Below, in pieces: positions 18,343 to 28,754 of a DNA stretch of 64,000 nucleotides. Origin of the DNA: Adineta vaga (Eukaryota; Rotifera). The stretch's first letter is position 1. Every line of letters starts with the position of its first letter. The translations under genes were made by a program, and so were the position numbers. The notes beneath the pieces are model-generated. The model was not told the DNA's origin, made no database searches, and was given only the letters and a program-made list of their open reading frames with translations. The DNA lies in assembly GCA_021613535.1 (NCBI GenBank), contig CP075497.1, positions 13,144,001-13,208,000 on the forward strand, written 5' to 3'.

Positions 18343-18473
18343 AGGGTGTGGGTGTGGGTGTGGGTGTGGGTGTGGGTGGGTGTGGGTGTGGGTGCGGGTG
18401 CGGGTGCGGGTGAGAGTGTGTATATTGATGCTATCGAACAGCCCACATCTATATCCACACCCACATCCAAATA
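18343..18473. repeat. Longest telomere-like tract (H12)
   Basis: About 75 bp of nearly pure (GGTGTG)n/(GTGCGG)n units on the left (18343-18418) contain at least six TGTGGG units and three TGCGGG variants. After a 25-bp loop a shorter C-rich arm follows (CCCACATCTATATCCACACC, 18442-18470). It is the most telomere-like sequence in the window. Frames that cross it encode only (VW)n, (VG)n or (AG)n and are not genes. Confidence 0.88.
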
Positions 18474-19759
18474 CTTTATTCGACGTAGGTTTTGGCGCTG
18501 ATTTTGAATATGTAATTCATTTTGTTCTCAAACCAATAATAGCAATAAAAATCGATCAGTACCAAGTCATTTTTTATTCGTTCTGGCTAGTATTACAAAA
18601 GAAATCGAGTTTTTCACAACGACAAAATCTGAGAAAAATAAATAGGTACTATTGTAGTCCACGTTCTGGCGGTTCGAATGAGATATGACAGTTGATTCTA
18701 TCTCTTGAAATAAAAAACAACATAGACTTATACGATTCTTCACGGATATGTGCTTTTTCAGCATATACGGATATGAATGTTAGACAGGACTTTTTCAAGC
18801 TTTTTTGGTTTTCAATCTGATAAAATAGCATTATCCCGATTCAGTTTTTCATGCTGTTTCAGAATATGGTGTTTAAGGAACCCTTTAATATGATAAATGA
18901 TATTAAATTTTAGCAGTTTTTGTAAAGAAAGTAAGATATATGACGTTTTCAGTCATTGAACGTATTTAGCGATTTTCGCAGCCAAAGATCGATCAAATCT
19001 AAACAATTTATATATATATTCGTGATCAGCGTTTCATTCTCTATCAAACCATATAGAAACAAACGAGAAAAACAAATCCACTGAAATTTTGCATTGTTGG
19101 CACCTTGCAAAACTTGGAGCCGATCAGTATTGAGTATACTGAACGTTCAATTGACATAAGAAACCCTCAAGGGTTTTACATTAAAGTTGCTAAGCTTTTA
19201 AGGATTCGCGAACTAGTTATTGGTTTTCGATAACTAGCACGAAACCATGTCTGGTTTGGTTTAAAATATTCAGAACTTTTTGAAAACTGACGAACTATCA
19301 ATTGGCCTACGAAACCGCTATTGGTTCAGTTGACATGTTACAGAACTATCAATGGTTTCGTGAACCGCATAGAGAACTTTCAGATGGTTTTCAACTGCCG
19401 AACCTTCTCGACCCTGCTGAGTTTAAAATAGTTCGGCAAATCAAGGACGAAACGTTTCTCATATTTCTGAACTTAAAATCGATCGGTGGAAGCATAGAGA
19501 ACCTTTTAGGTTCGGTAAAACATCAAATTTTTTTACAGTGTAATAGTTATGCATATAGTGATAACAAATTATGTATTCATTACTATGACTCAATTCGATC
19601 GTACTTCTTTCAACTTTATCTTTACTTTTACGTCGGATGTTTCTTTTTATGATAGTCACTCATGCTTGTCTATACTTGTTTTTTCATCTATCATAGAAAA
19701 CGAAGAGATGAAATATTTACATTTTTGTACGGTCGGAAGTAGACGAAACAAGAAAACAA
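18474..19759. other. Gene-free stretch with quasi-palindromes
   Basis: No coding signal. At 19090-19530 there is a cluster of short imperfect inverted repeats, for example AACCCTCAAGGGTT, AGTTATTGGTTTTCGATAACT and CGAAACCGCTATTGGTTC, and a recurring (GAACTATCAAT) motif. The nature of this cluster is unknown. Confidence 0.4.
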
Positions 19760-20585
19760 ATGAATACAAGACGTGTATCAATTGATCAGAATGAAGTAGA
19801 TTTTGTTCTGTCTGATGATAATACATGTAATTCAAATATTGAATCAACAAACATAAACAATCTCAATTTTCCATGGGCATTAATTAACGTAATTAAGATA
19901 TTTAAGAAAATTTGGCAACAAAGATCAAAGGAATTTTTCCAGCAACAATCAAAGTTTAATAAACATTTGCTATTTCCATATTATCTTCAACTTTTAGTGG
20001 TATTCCTCATTTCCATTGTCTTTGTTCCATATGGTCTCGAATCTCGATATGACGGTTATTATAGATATCCTCTGTTATTTACTTTTTTTCTTATTCAAGG
20101 TTTATTTGGTCTTTTTATTGTCTTAATTCATACGTGCTCAATTTTATTTTGGTAAATAAGTTTTGCATTTTATATTAATCAATCGATTTGAATTTATTCG
20201 AGTTTTTTCTAGTTGGACACCGTCAAAGATAGCAAATTTGTCGTTTGAACAGCGATTTATTATTCAAATTCTCATGGCTTCTGCTAATCTGATTACCATT
20301 TTTTGTATCATCTGGCTTTTTATTGGTCATGTTTGGGTCATATTAACAATGAAAGAGTATACCACAGGAAACAACAATAATCACCTGAGAGCAAGCATTT
20401 TATTCAGCATTATAGCATTTATAGTTCAATATGCTGTCGGTATTTGGTGCCTTTATTCTTGGATTCAAAATAATTCACAAATTCTACATCGAACAAACGA
20501 ATATATTAAATCTTCCAATAGAAAAGAAACAACCATACATGAAAAAGTTGCTAATCGAAAAATTGATGTTTTGATCCATATTTAA
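19760..20585 (+). CDS. Four-TM membrane protein, 254 aa, unrecognised
   Basis: Two exons, 19760-20151 and 20213-20585, joined by a 61-bp GT-AG intron; the combined frame is open (765 nt with stop). The first ~75 residues are polar, with a basic amphipathic stretch (KIFKKIWQQRSKEFF). Four hydrophobic segments follow: LLVVFLISIVFVPYG, LLFTFFLIQGLFGLFIVL, ANLITIFCIIWLFIGHVW and ILFSIIAFIVQYAVGIW. The charged C-terminal tail is NRKETTIHEKVANRK. Both termini are probably cytosolic. No family motif is recognised; a lineage-specific tetraspan is the best description. Confidence 0.75.
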
Positions 20586-22004
20586 TTTATCAATTTTTTT
20601 AAAAAAAAACTTTTGTTTATTCATCACAAACTAATCCAATTAGTTAGTTTTATTAGATAGAAACTTATTCATATAGATTTTTTTTAACATGTTCAAGTGT
20701 AAAAGAAACTTTTATTTATTATTTCTTCTTTGATCAAATCGTATTTTAATTACATTTATTTTTATTGTCATACCAGTTGAAGATATGTCTCGATAATAAA
20801 TTTCTTCTTCTCTCTAACTACAATCTGCTCATTCCATGATTATAGTTTCGATGCATATTATTGGATATCTGAGAATATTCTTAGAAACTGTCGTTCCTAA
20901 CCACGTAATAATACATTTGACTGTAATGATTTGACCATTTTGAGTAATAATGTAAGATTATTTTTGTCGAATAAAATTTTCGCACGAGAAACTTTTAAAA
21001 TCAATAGAAAGTTAGCGAAAAGTTGTTTATTAACATCGATGAATATGAATGTGTCTCAACAGCGAAGGAGTGGAGCAGATAATGGCGTTGCCAGGGAAAG
21101 GCAAACGAGTAACTGTCAACTCCATGTTGAGGCTTGTCTACTAAACTTTCAGCATTTTGAAGGGGTGGGTGTGGGTATCAGTGAATACAAGAGACCCACA
21201 CACACACACTCACACCATACTGTCATCCTCACCTTTACATATGAAGCTAACAGAAAGATCGCCGAATTTCCAAGTCATTCTAGACCAATGAACATTATTT
21301 ATTATAAATATTATCTTACAGGACAAAAAGTAGACAGTTATATTGCTTTTTTTAAACATATTAACAATATCCACCACCACCCAAAGCACCTAGTTCTGCA
21401 TCAAGAAACGGATGAGACATTGTGTTGATCTTTGTTTGATAATCGTCGAATGAAATAATAAAAATGTTATTAACGAGAAACGTTACTCATTGTATTTATA
21501 TATTTATTGCGCGTATGAGATGAGTATATAAAAAGAACATCACAAAACGCCCATTAACTCATTCTCTCTTTGACGTCACGAACGTATACGTCATATCGAC
21601 TGTTTCTAAAGTTTACCATTGGCGTATTTTACTTTTGATACATAGTACATTCTCAACTTGGAAAAGATCCGTATATTTTTTTACTGTTGAGGAAGATATC
21701 AGTTGTTATCGTTTTGTCGTATGCCATACATCATTCACCTCGTTTGGCGTTTGTTGCTGAAACAAAGGACCTTGAGACACTCGAATACCATTTAGTATCA
21801 ACTGTGCCTCTTGTGTTCAATCGAAACTATTCTATAATCCTAGATAACACGCTTTTTCATCCTGTTAATAATGATCAATTCAAATATTCAATGTCTTATT
21901 AATTGAACTCGGGCGAAGTTTTTCCTCATTTGTCGTTTTTGATTTTTCGATTAAATATCTTTATTATACAACTTGAATGAATTTTAAATTGCCTTATCAA
22001 GAAA
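20586..22004. other. Intergenic stretch
   Basis: No convincing gene. The ORF at 20931-21428 runs through fold-back H13 and has no protein-like composition. A 71-codon ORF at 21687-21902 starts with a hydrophobic stretch but has no recognisable family. Fold-back H13 is annotated separately. Confidence 0.45.
21161..21216. repeat. Fold-back element H13
   Basis: AGGGGTGGGTGTGGGTATC and GACCCACACACACACACTC flank AGTGAATACAAGA. The loop GTGAATACAAGAGAC is shared with the decayed copy at 39161, giving a further subfamily. Confidence 0.8.
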
Positions 22005-22070
22005 ATGTGGGTGCGGGAGAGGGTGAGATTAATGTGTAAATATACTATCCTCACCCACACTCTCAAGATG
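22005..22070. repeat. Fold-back element H14
   Basis: AATGTGGGTGCGGGAGAGGG and CCTCACCCACACTCTCAAGA flank TGAGATTAATGTGTAAATA. It lies about 117 bp downstream of the stop of the minus-strand ORF at 22187-22459. Confidence 0.82.
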
Positions 22071-22186
22071 AATGATAATTGTTGATAAAACTGATCTCTA
22101 TGTTGTATTTTGGTTCATCTACATTTATTATTAAATAAAAATATAGTTAAATTTTTCACTAAATTAATCAATAAAAAATGAATATC

Positions 22187-22459
22187 TTATTTCTCAGGAT
22201 GAAATAAATAGTGTACAAAGAGTTTAGCAAATTGATATGTGGGACTATTCGCTAGAGGATTTAAATCTACATATTCATAGTTATAATGAACTGGTTTGGG
22301 CGCAGAAGCAATTGCATGTGCTGAGTGATGTTGATGAACATAACCACGAGCATTTCTATGATATGGTTCGTTATTGTGATTGATATGATTGTTCATTCGA
22401 TTATGAACTTGCTGTAAATGCTGAGCAGTTCTAGTATGCATTCCAGTTGGGTTGCTCAT
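22187..22459 (-). CDS. His/Asn-rich small protein, 90 aa, hypothetical
   Basis: ORF with ATG at 22459, rich in His, Asn, Gln and Ala (HNRMNNHINHNNEPYHRN, HQHHSAHAIASAPKP). A more ordered tail ends in YEYVDLNPLANSPTYQFAKL. There is no signal peptide or TM. The clean start, non-repetitive tail and intergenic position make it a plausible gene, but I know of no family and it could be one exon of a larger gene. Confidence 0.45.
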   Translation of the reverse strand: MSNPTGMHTRTAQHLQQVHNRMNNHINHNNEPYHRNARGYVHQHHSAHAIASAPKPVHYNYEYVDLNPLANSPTYQFAKLFVHYLFHPEK

Positions 22460-22917
22460 TTTGAATGTTGTTATGAAGAAAAATAACCAATATAGTGAAT
22501 GTATTTTTTTCTAATGATAGAAAGTTTCTGTATTATATATAAATATTTCTTGTGAAAATCATTGATGAGAAGCATTGAAGCGTGAAAAAAAAAATACATA
22601 CGAATGATTTCATCAATTTTTTACTAGTTAGTTCTCAACAAAAAAAGTATTCATTACGTTTGTGAACAATTGGGAAAAGGCAACAACAATGATGATGTTA
22701 ACTGGTTCTTTTCATATTGATACTTTGTTTAAGTTTATTCAAATATAGTAATGAAAATAAAGAGTATAGGCAGTCTCACGAACGATAAGTGATGGATTCT
22801 ATCAAGATTGTACATGCAAATATAAAAATAACAATCATCTACATTTACTTTTTACAGAAAACGAATAAATAGATACACAGAACAAGAGAGAAAATACAGC
22901 TTCTGATTTAAAATCAA

Positions 22918-23170
22918 ATTTCATCGAAATAACACTGTATCAAATGGGCTGATATGGTTTGAATAGTGCTTTTTCATCTTAATAATATATATCTTGATTA
23001 CAATATATCTGAAGGTACATTGAACAAAAAGAGTTAGATAATTATACATATCGAATAAAGTTTATCTTATTTTCAATTCATACTTTGCATCAGCACTACC
23101 ACCACAACAACCAAGGCAAACCAGAACACCTATGACAATGAGAACGTTATGCCGCCACTACTATGTCTTC
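22918..23170. repeat. Duplicated block X, copy 2 (with TM gene fragment)
   Basis: Diverged copy of 1-290. On the minus strand 23086-23166 encodes a relative of the C-terminal TM of the gene at 176 (HNVLIVIGVLVCLGCCGG). Further 5' coding sequence of that gene is not visible here, so this is a fragment. A relative of fold-back H1 lies about 450 bp further on. Confidence 0.78.
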
Positions 23171-23618
23171 CATGAAAGTCATCAAACAAAAGGACAACTA
23201 AGAAAACCTATTGAAGTTTTTTATTAGTATAACGTATTCAAACTTACCAATCAACAATGTACGAGAGTCATGTGATGCAGTCAATGCACATTTAGATTGT
23301 GAGTTGTCTTTTACAAATTAATCACTTTATACACCTTTTTACGACACATAATCTGTGTGTTGTATCGTACCATCAAAATCCTGAGAATGAGGATGCTTGA
23401 CATACTGGAATTAATTAACATACATATCTATATTCTCGGCTTCTGACGGAGAGAAAAAGATTGATTCAATTAAGCAGTCATTTTTAAATCCTACTATTAA
23501 TGTTCGACGCAGCCAAGAATAAATGGGAAACGCATCTGAAACCGAACAATTCGTATGTTCTTTCTTCTTGATTCAGACGTTTTCATACTGGTTAAGCTTC
23601 AGATAAACTATCATTGAG

Positions 23619-23745
23619 ATTTGTGTGTGTGTGTGTGTGTGTGAATGATATAAGAGTGAAGGCGAAAGCGGGCGAAAAGAACCAGAAATGATTAAAAAAT
23701 TTTCTCACACACTCCGCAACGAAAGTCCATACTCTCACCCAAAAT
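23619..23745. repeat. Degenerate fold-back related to H1, with (TG)n
   Basis: A (GT)n microsatellite at about 23622-23642 is followed by AATGATATAAGAGTGAAGGC and GAAAGCGGGC, matching the spacer of H1. The C-rich side is decayed (CTCACACACTCCG, ACTCTCACCC). It suggests that block X and its neighbouring element were duplicated together. Confidence 0.6.
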
Positions 23746-23897
23746 TTCAAATGAGCCTTCACTGATATTTTTTTACCCTTGACTCTGACACTAACACAAA
23801 CCGACAGACAGACAGACAGACAAACTGGTTTTTTTTTTCATATGATCCTCCCTACAGTCGAGGGAACATGAAATTATCTAAAGAAAAACGGAAGGGT

Positions 23898-24220
23898 GAG
23901 GGTGTGAGTTGAAATTAGTTAATAAAGAATTATAACTATTAATCTATAGGACTTGTGTACGTAGAAATTCTCTTAAAAATTCAATAAGGAAGTATTTTTA
24001 CGTTGTCTTTATTTAACACAGGAGAAAATCGGATAGTTGAATTGGTAGAATAGCCGACCGGTTTTTGGAAGATGTACGTTCGGGTCCTGCTCTAATTTTA
24101 TGATGCTTGTTCAATAAGTTTTCCGTACTTATTGAATTTTCAAGAGAATTTCTATGTGGACAAGTCCCATAGATTAATAGTTAGAATTCTTTACATTAAC
24201 TAATTTAAACTCACACCCTC
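23898..24220. mobile_element. Large fold-back element with tRNA-like core
   Basis: Arms of about 97-100 bp (23898-23994 and 24121-24220) are nearly perfect inverted repeats. Reversing the right arm gives GAGGGTGTGAGTT, AAATTAGTTAAT, AACTATTAATCTAT, GGGACTTGT, TAGAAATTCTCTT and AAAATTCAATAAG in the same order as the left arm. The outer ends (GAGGGTGTGAG) match the termini of the short TGTGGG fold-backs. The ~125-bp centre holds a tRNA-like sequence. It lies 181 bp downstream of the 861-aa gene's stop and close to the end of that gene's duplicated block. This looks like a non-autonomous fold-back transposon carrying a polymerase III-type core; no ORF is present. Confidence 0.85.
24027..24097 (+). 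ncRNA. tRNA-like sequence (SINE-type head or tRNA pseudogene)
   Basis: 71 nt fold as a degenerate cloverleaf. The A-box TAGTTGAATTGG fits the TRGYNNARNGG pattern at positions 8-19. The T-arm GTTCGGGTCC resembles a B-box with G in place of A58. The acceptor stem pairs 6 of 7 (AATCGGA with TCTAATT). The T-stem has one mismatch (position 52-62). The anticodon stem is CCGA/TTGG around loop CCGGTTT, which lacks U33; the nominal anticodon would be GGT. The defects argue against a working tRNA. The intact internal promoter boxes suggest a tRNA-derived, SINE-like origin. Confidence 0.6.
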
Positions 24221-24401
24221 AAGTTTAAAACTCTTTTCGACTTCTACGTGTACGACTATTAGCACAGATTATCGATTGAATTATGTATTTCATATCGGTA
24301 AATCATTAGCAGTCAATTTCGAAAAAAAAAAATTCAAACAAAAAACTGATATGAATTAGTCACAATCAATAATACCAGCAATGATACACACTAGAAAATT
24401 A

Positions 24402-26987
24402 TCATTCTCCTAATAAATTAAAATAACGCATTCCCCAATAACTTATTAAGAAAGGAGTTGGATCTGTTTCCAAAAATCCATCACCACTATCCAAATCGTA
24501 GACATCATACTTTATATCAATGGTTCGTTCATCAGGAGGTAACATTTTTAACGAACGAAGTGCTCTCTCCGTATCACATTCAGCAGGTACGTTACGTTGG
24601 ACATCCAATCGATCACTATTGAATTGTGGCCAGTTGACAAGTTCCAATGGCCAACGTTGCATATACCATATTCCATCCTTTGACAATGAATTGCAATCAA
24701 ATTCAGGAGAAGATCTACGAATTCTTTTGAATAAATGTCGAGTTTGATTAACTTGACCAGTAGCATAACAATAGATGAAGTTATAAAATGGTGATTTGTC
24801 CATTTGTTTGTATTTATGTGCTAGATCTAATCCAATCATCATATATTCCAATAGTTTATCACTAACTAATTGTGCATGTTTCTTCTGTGTCATAGATAAA
24901 GTAGACGTTGAAGTAAGTTTGTTGATTGCAGAAACTAAATTAAAATAGGACAAATAAGCCAACTGATCATTCCAAAATTTAACTTGACAAACTGCAATTA
25001 TTTTTTGATTAATGATATTAACATCATAACGATAAGTTTCAATAAGAAGTTTAGTAGCATTAAGAAAACGTTCATCACCACTGTAAGCATATGTTTGAAT
25101 TAGAAAAGCCAATATTTCGAGACTACCAAGACCCCGCTCATCTACATAGTCAACATCACTGTTTATATCTAATGGATTCCAAACACCCCTCTGAGTACCA
25201 TTCACGCCTTCCAAATACCAGTCATGAGTTAAAATATGATTAGTGAGATTGAATAGCAACATGTAAGCTCTTTGACGTTCATCCTCATTACTAGCCAACA
25301 AATCATGTACTAATGGATAAACAAATTCATGTCCAACAGCCTCATCAGATGAAGTATCACCCTCGTATTGAAGAGTTGGATAAACAGGAGACAAATACCA
25401 TTTATGCGGAGCAGGAGGAACATCAGTGCGTTTAGCAATTGAACGAGCAGGATAACCAGAAATACCAGTGACTTTATGAAGAAGTTCCAATACTTCAAAA
25501 TGAGTCCAGGCAGATGCTTTGACTGTGACGTCTTGAGTTACTCTATAGCGAAAGATTTGACTACTTAAATACATTGATGTCCGTAGACCATCATTGTCAT
25601 CTGCTTCTTTGACACAAGTACGACTATCTCCCCATGATGACATACGACAACTCGATACCAAATTATATTTTTCATGTCTACCTGTTTGGTTAAAGAAGTC
25701 TTGAAAATGTTTTGCTTTTTGTGCCAACGTCCACATCTGAAAGTAAAGTATAGCTAAGCCTTTACTGGTGACTGCTACTGCAGTACTGCCTAGAGTAGTG
25801 GGTGCGTTACTTTCACGACTCAATACAGCCAATGAAACTACATTGACCAATGAATCGCGATTAGGCATATATCGGGCACTATTAAATACACGCCAAGCAT
25901 TTATATCAGTATCGTTAGGATCAAAGCGTATCATTCCACGAATAGTACCTAACCAAACTCGACTATCAGGTAATGTTGAATGACTCACACCCAACGTAGT
26001 AATATTAGCAAATGGTAAATGACCAATATCTGATCCGGGATTGGAAATTTGTCCTGCTAATCTAGAAAAAAACCAACGTGCACACCCTGTCGACATGATA
26101 ACTGGCGAAAGAAGAGTAATGCCAGTTTCTTGTCCTATCCATAACTTATCTTGACCATTATTATATACTAATGAAGTGATAGGTGCATCAATGAGTCCAG
26201 TAATCAGTTCCAAACGCCAATTTTCATCATCATCAGCGTCATATGAATAAATCCAGAGTTTAGTTTGTGTGCCAATAAAAACTGTCTTATGTTGTGAACT
26301 CCATGCTAGAGAAGAAACAGATTCATTAATTTCATTAATGTAAGAATGAATAATAAATGTTGAAAGATCTAGTCCATGCAATCCTGTATTAGTAGCAATG
26401 TATAACCATCCTGCTGTTCCCAGATCATCTATAAATAAACCAGTTGCAAGGTTGGAAATATTTGCTAAGACAGAAGGAAATGCGATGCTTTTTATAATTC
26501 TACACGAAGTTGCATCCGATTGATTGCATAAAATAAATTGTATACGTTCTACGGAGATGAGAGCAGCTGTGTAAACCATAGCAGTAGTTTTATTATGCGA
26601 AACAACTAAAATGCTTTTAATGTCAATCTTGGGTAAAACTATAGAAGTATTATTGTCCGACAAAGACATCCAAGACATTTGTAATGTTTCAACTGTTGAA
26701 TTAGTACTTCGAGTCAATAACCAAAAACTTTGAGCAGCTTGATCAAAATAGTGTGGCAATGAAACAACTTGATATACATTTTGAATAGTAGTGAGTACTG
26801 GCCAAGCAGTAGATTCATTGGCAAATGGTGCAAATAAATAACGTTTAGCTATGACCTGTTCATATTCGATATCTGGGATGCTTGTCGGTAATATCTGATG
26901 AGCATCAGCCAGAGATTTGTTTTTTCCTAAAAATTGACCATTGACTATTATTGTGTAGAGAAAGAACCAAACGAATGTTGACCACAT
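24402..26987 (-). CDS. Secreted beta-propeller / alpha-barrel protein, copy A, 861 aa
   Basis: Intronless ORF from ATG 26987. A signal peptide (about residues 1-17, hydrophobic FVWFFLYTIIVNG) is followed by an N-terminal half (to ~420) with propeller blades of the 'regulator propeller' type: YIATNTGLHGLDL, FIGTQTKLWIYSYD, KLWIGQETGITLLSP, VWLGTIRGMIRFDPND. Many N-glycosylation sequons are present. The C-terminal half (~430-861) is helical, with repeated Asp/Trp-rich motifs (WYLEGVNGTQRGVWNP, DERGLGSLEILAFLIQTYAYSG), suggesting an alpha/alpha-barrel; catalytic residues cannot be assigned. An inverted, ~95% identical copy is at 52887. Homology extends about 250 bp upstream and 100 bp downstream. 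The lack of introns and the propeller type raise the possibility of horizontal origin, which is unproven. Confidence 0.85.
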   Translation of the reverse strand: MWSTFVWFFLYTIIVNGQFLGKNKSLADAHQILPTSIPDIEYEQVIAKRYLFAPFANESTAWPVLTTIQNVYQVVSLPHYFDQAAQSFWLLTRSTNSTVETLQMSWMSLSDNNTSIVLPKIDIKSILVVSHNKTTAMVYTAALISVERIQFILCNQSDATSCRIIKSIAFPSVLANISNLATGLFIDDLGTAGWLYIATNTGLHGLDLSTFIIHSYINEINESVSSLAWSSQHKTVFIGTQTKLWIYSYDADDDENWRLELITGLIDAPITSLVYNNGQDKLWIGQETGITLLSPVIMSTGCARWFFSRLAGQISNPGSDIGHLPFANITTLGVSHSTLPDSRVWLGTIRGMIRFDPNDTDINAWRVFNSARYMPNRDSLVNVVSLAVLSRESNAPTTLGSTAVAVTSKGLAILYFQMWTLAQKAKHFQDFFNQTGRHEKYNLVSSCRMSSWGDSRTCVKEADDNDGLRTSMYLSSQIFRYRVTQDVTVKASAWTHFEVLELLHKVTGISGYPARSIAKRTDVPPAPHKWYLSPVYPTLQYEGDTSSDEAVGHEFVYPLVHDLLASNEDERQRAYMLLFNLTNHILTHDWYLEGVNGTQRGVWNPLDINSDVDYVDERGLGSLEILAFLIQTYAYSGDERFLNATKLLIETYRYDVNIINQKIIAVCQVKFWNDQLAYLSYFNLVSAINKLTSTSTLSMTQKKHAQLVSDKLLEYMMIGLDLAHKYKQMDKSPFYNFIYCYATGQVNQTRHLFKRIRRSSPEFDCNSLSKDGIWYMQRWPLELVNWPQFNSDRLDVQRNVPAECDTERALRSLKMLPPDERTIDIKYDVYDLDSGDGFLETDPTPFLISYWGMRYFNLLGE

Positions 26988-27360
26988 TATACCACGTTAG
27001 AATAAAAAAATGTTTTGTAGAGGTAAGAAAAATAACTTATATACAATATAGTTACAGGTGAGAACGACACAAAGTAACGATATCATAAATATACATTAGA
27101 TTAGTTAAAAAGTAAGTTAAAACATGTGATACTGTGAAGCTTCTTTTTCAAAATACAACTATTTTATGTCGTTAAAAGACATTTTATGAAAAATTTGAAA
27201 GGCATCATAACCTAGTAGCAAGAAATTGCTTTTGAATATCATATAATCAAGTTTAAAACAGATCTGTCGTATGTTATCATTAGTAGTGTCAAACTTAAGA
27301 AACTTGAATTTAATCATTCATTTAGTCATTTCAACTATCCGCTGAACACACCCTTCGAGG

Positions 27361-27413
27361 CAGGGTGTGTGTGTAGGTATATCTTCTTTACTCACACCCA
27401 CACCCTCAAGATG
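27361..27413. repeat. Fold-back element H16 at a homology breakpoint
   Basis: CAGGGTGTGTGTGTAGGTA and CTCACACCCACACCCTCAAG flank TATCTTCTTTA. It starts 9 bp beyond the stop of receptor copy 2 (27422). Homology with receptor copy 1 begins at the very next bases (ATGAATA), so the element marks the exact 3' end of the duplicated block. Confidence 0.87.
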
Positions 27414-27421
27414 AATAGTTT

Positions 27422-28754
27422 TTATTTAAATAGTAATTTAAATAATTCTTGACGAAATATTTTTCCTGTAAGTGTATAAACAAAAAACATTATTGAATTA
27501 TTAATATATGTTATTAAAATACTAATTTGTGCTATAAAATTTTCAATTTCTTGTCGTTCTAAAGATTTGTCTGTATAAACTGTTAAAGAAGAATAAAATT
27601 TATAAAAACCCATTGGTGAACTGAATACAATAAGAATTCCAACCTGAAAAAAAAATAAATGCGGAAACGTCCGATTTTATCCGAGAGTTATGTGTACTGC
27701 AAAAAGTGTATGAGAGAGAGATGAACCATTCTAGGATGTCTACGCATCAGAATTACCACGAGAAATTTTTCGATGAGTAAGATTTCTGATGACTCATTTT
27801 TGAATGAATTTTTTGCGTTTGGATCTATAAAAGATCTATGATATATCTTCGAACTCGACCAAGATATTCATCAGACAATTATGTACACAAAAGTTTCAGC
27901 TTAGTCAAATGTAGTTGTGAAGACTTCTTGTGTAAACGGACAGACCGATCATAGTAATTTAATCACTTTTTGAGTACACATAAGAAAATATTTGTTTAAC
28001 TTACTTGAACAAATAACATTGTCATTATTTGTAGATCTTGTTTTCGTTTTTTTGTTAAAGAAATATTCTTTTGCATGATATATTTTCCATTCAATTTTAA
28101 TTGAATATTTGCAATTTTAACTTGTTGTCGACTTTTTTGAATATTTTTTAATGTTAAATAACCAAAAAGAATCATTAAACAAATTGGAATTGTTGTATAA
28201 AAAATCATTAAAAAAAGTCCATCAATAATTTGACATTCAACTGAGATTGTATAACATGATGCGACTGTATTGACATTTCCATTATTAAAACAATAAATTG
28301 TTTCACCAAAAATGAAACATCCAGAAAAAATGACCATTGAAATTGTTTTATAAACTGTCTTTTGATTACAAAGATTTCGAAATGAAACAGATGTTGATGA
28401 ACTACAAAATCGATCAAAACATCCAAGTGTTATAAACCATGATGTACAATAAAGACAAAGATATGAAAGAAAATATCGAATTTTACATAAGATTGACGAA
28501 GATGAAGTATAATCAAGATTAAAACCATTTAATAAACGACTCATTAAACCAATATAAAGTGCCAATAGACTAACTATTGTTGTTGATAATAAATATTGAA
28601 CACAAGAATTTTTTCGTAAAGTTTTTCGAGTAAAAACAAGAATATTAATTATATTTCCAAATGTACCAAATATAAGAAGTGGAATTGGAAAAAAACGATT
28701 AAAAGTAGATGAATAATATGTCCAATATGATATCGAAGTTGTATTAATAGACAT
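27422..28754 (-). CDS. Rhodopsin-like 7TM receptor, copy 2 (intact, 323 aa)
   Basis: Two exons: 28754-28005 and 27643-27422, separated by a 361-bp phase-0 intron (GTAAGT ... TTTCAG). N-terminal sequons (MSINTTS) are followed by TM1 (FPIPLLIFGTFGNIINILVF with the GN motif). TM3 ends in CFDRF, replacing DRY. TM5 is MIFYTTIPICLMILFGYLTL. The third loop is basic (KNIQKSRQQVK, LTKKRKQDL) and TM6 starts at IMTMLFVQVGIL. TM7 is SILITYINNSIMFFVYTLTG, with N-S-x-x-F-F-x-Y replacing NPxxY, and the C-tail is short. Ligand unknown; a peptide-type class A receptor expanded in this lineage is likely. Copies 1 and 3 in this window are damaged. Confidence 0.9.

Noticed and set aside
18298-18688. Overlapping ORFs encoding (VW)n, (VG)n and (RV)n across the G-rich tract
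   Set aside because: They only translate a TGTGGG/TGCGGG simple repeat in different frames; no protein-like flanks.
20931-21428. 165-codon ORF as a gene
   Set aside because: It crosses fold-back H13, uses a non-ATG start, and has no domain or protein-like pattern.
24027-24097. Functional tRNA-Thr gene
   Set aside because: C at position 33, mismatches in D, T and acceptor stems and G at position 58; kept only as a tRNA-like core.
25310-25983. ORFs overlapping the propeller gene in other frames or on the opposite strand
   Set aside because: Shadow frames of the 861-aa gene; the same shadows recur in its duplicate.
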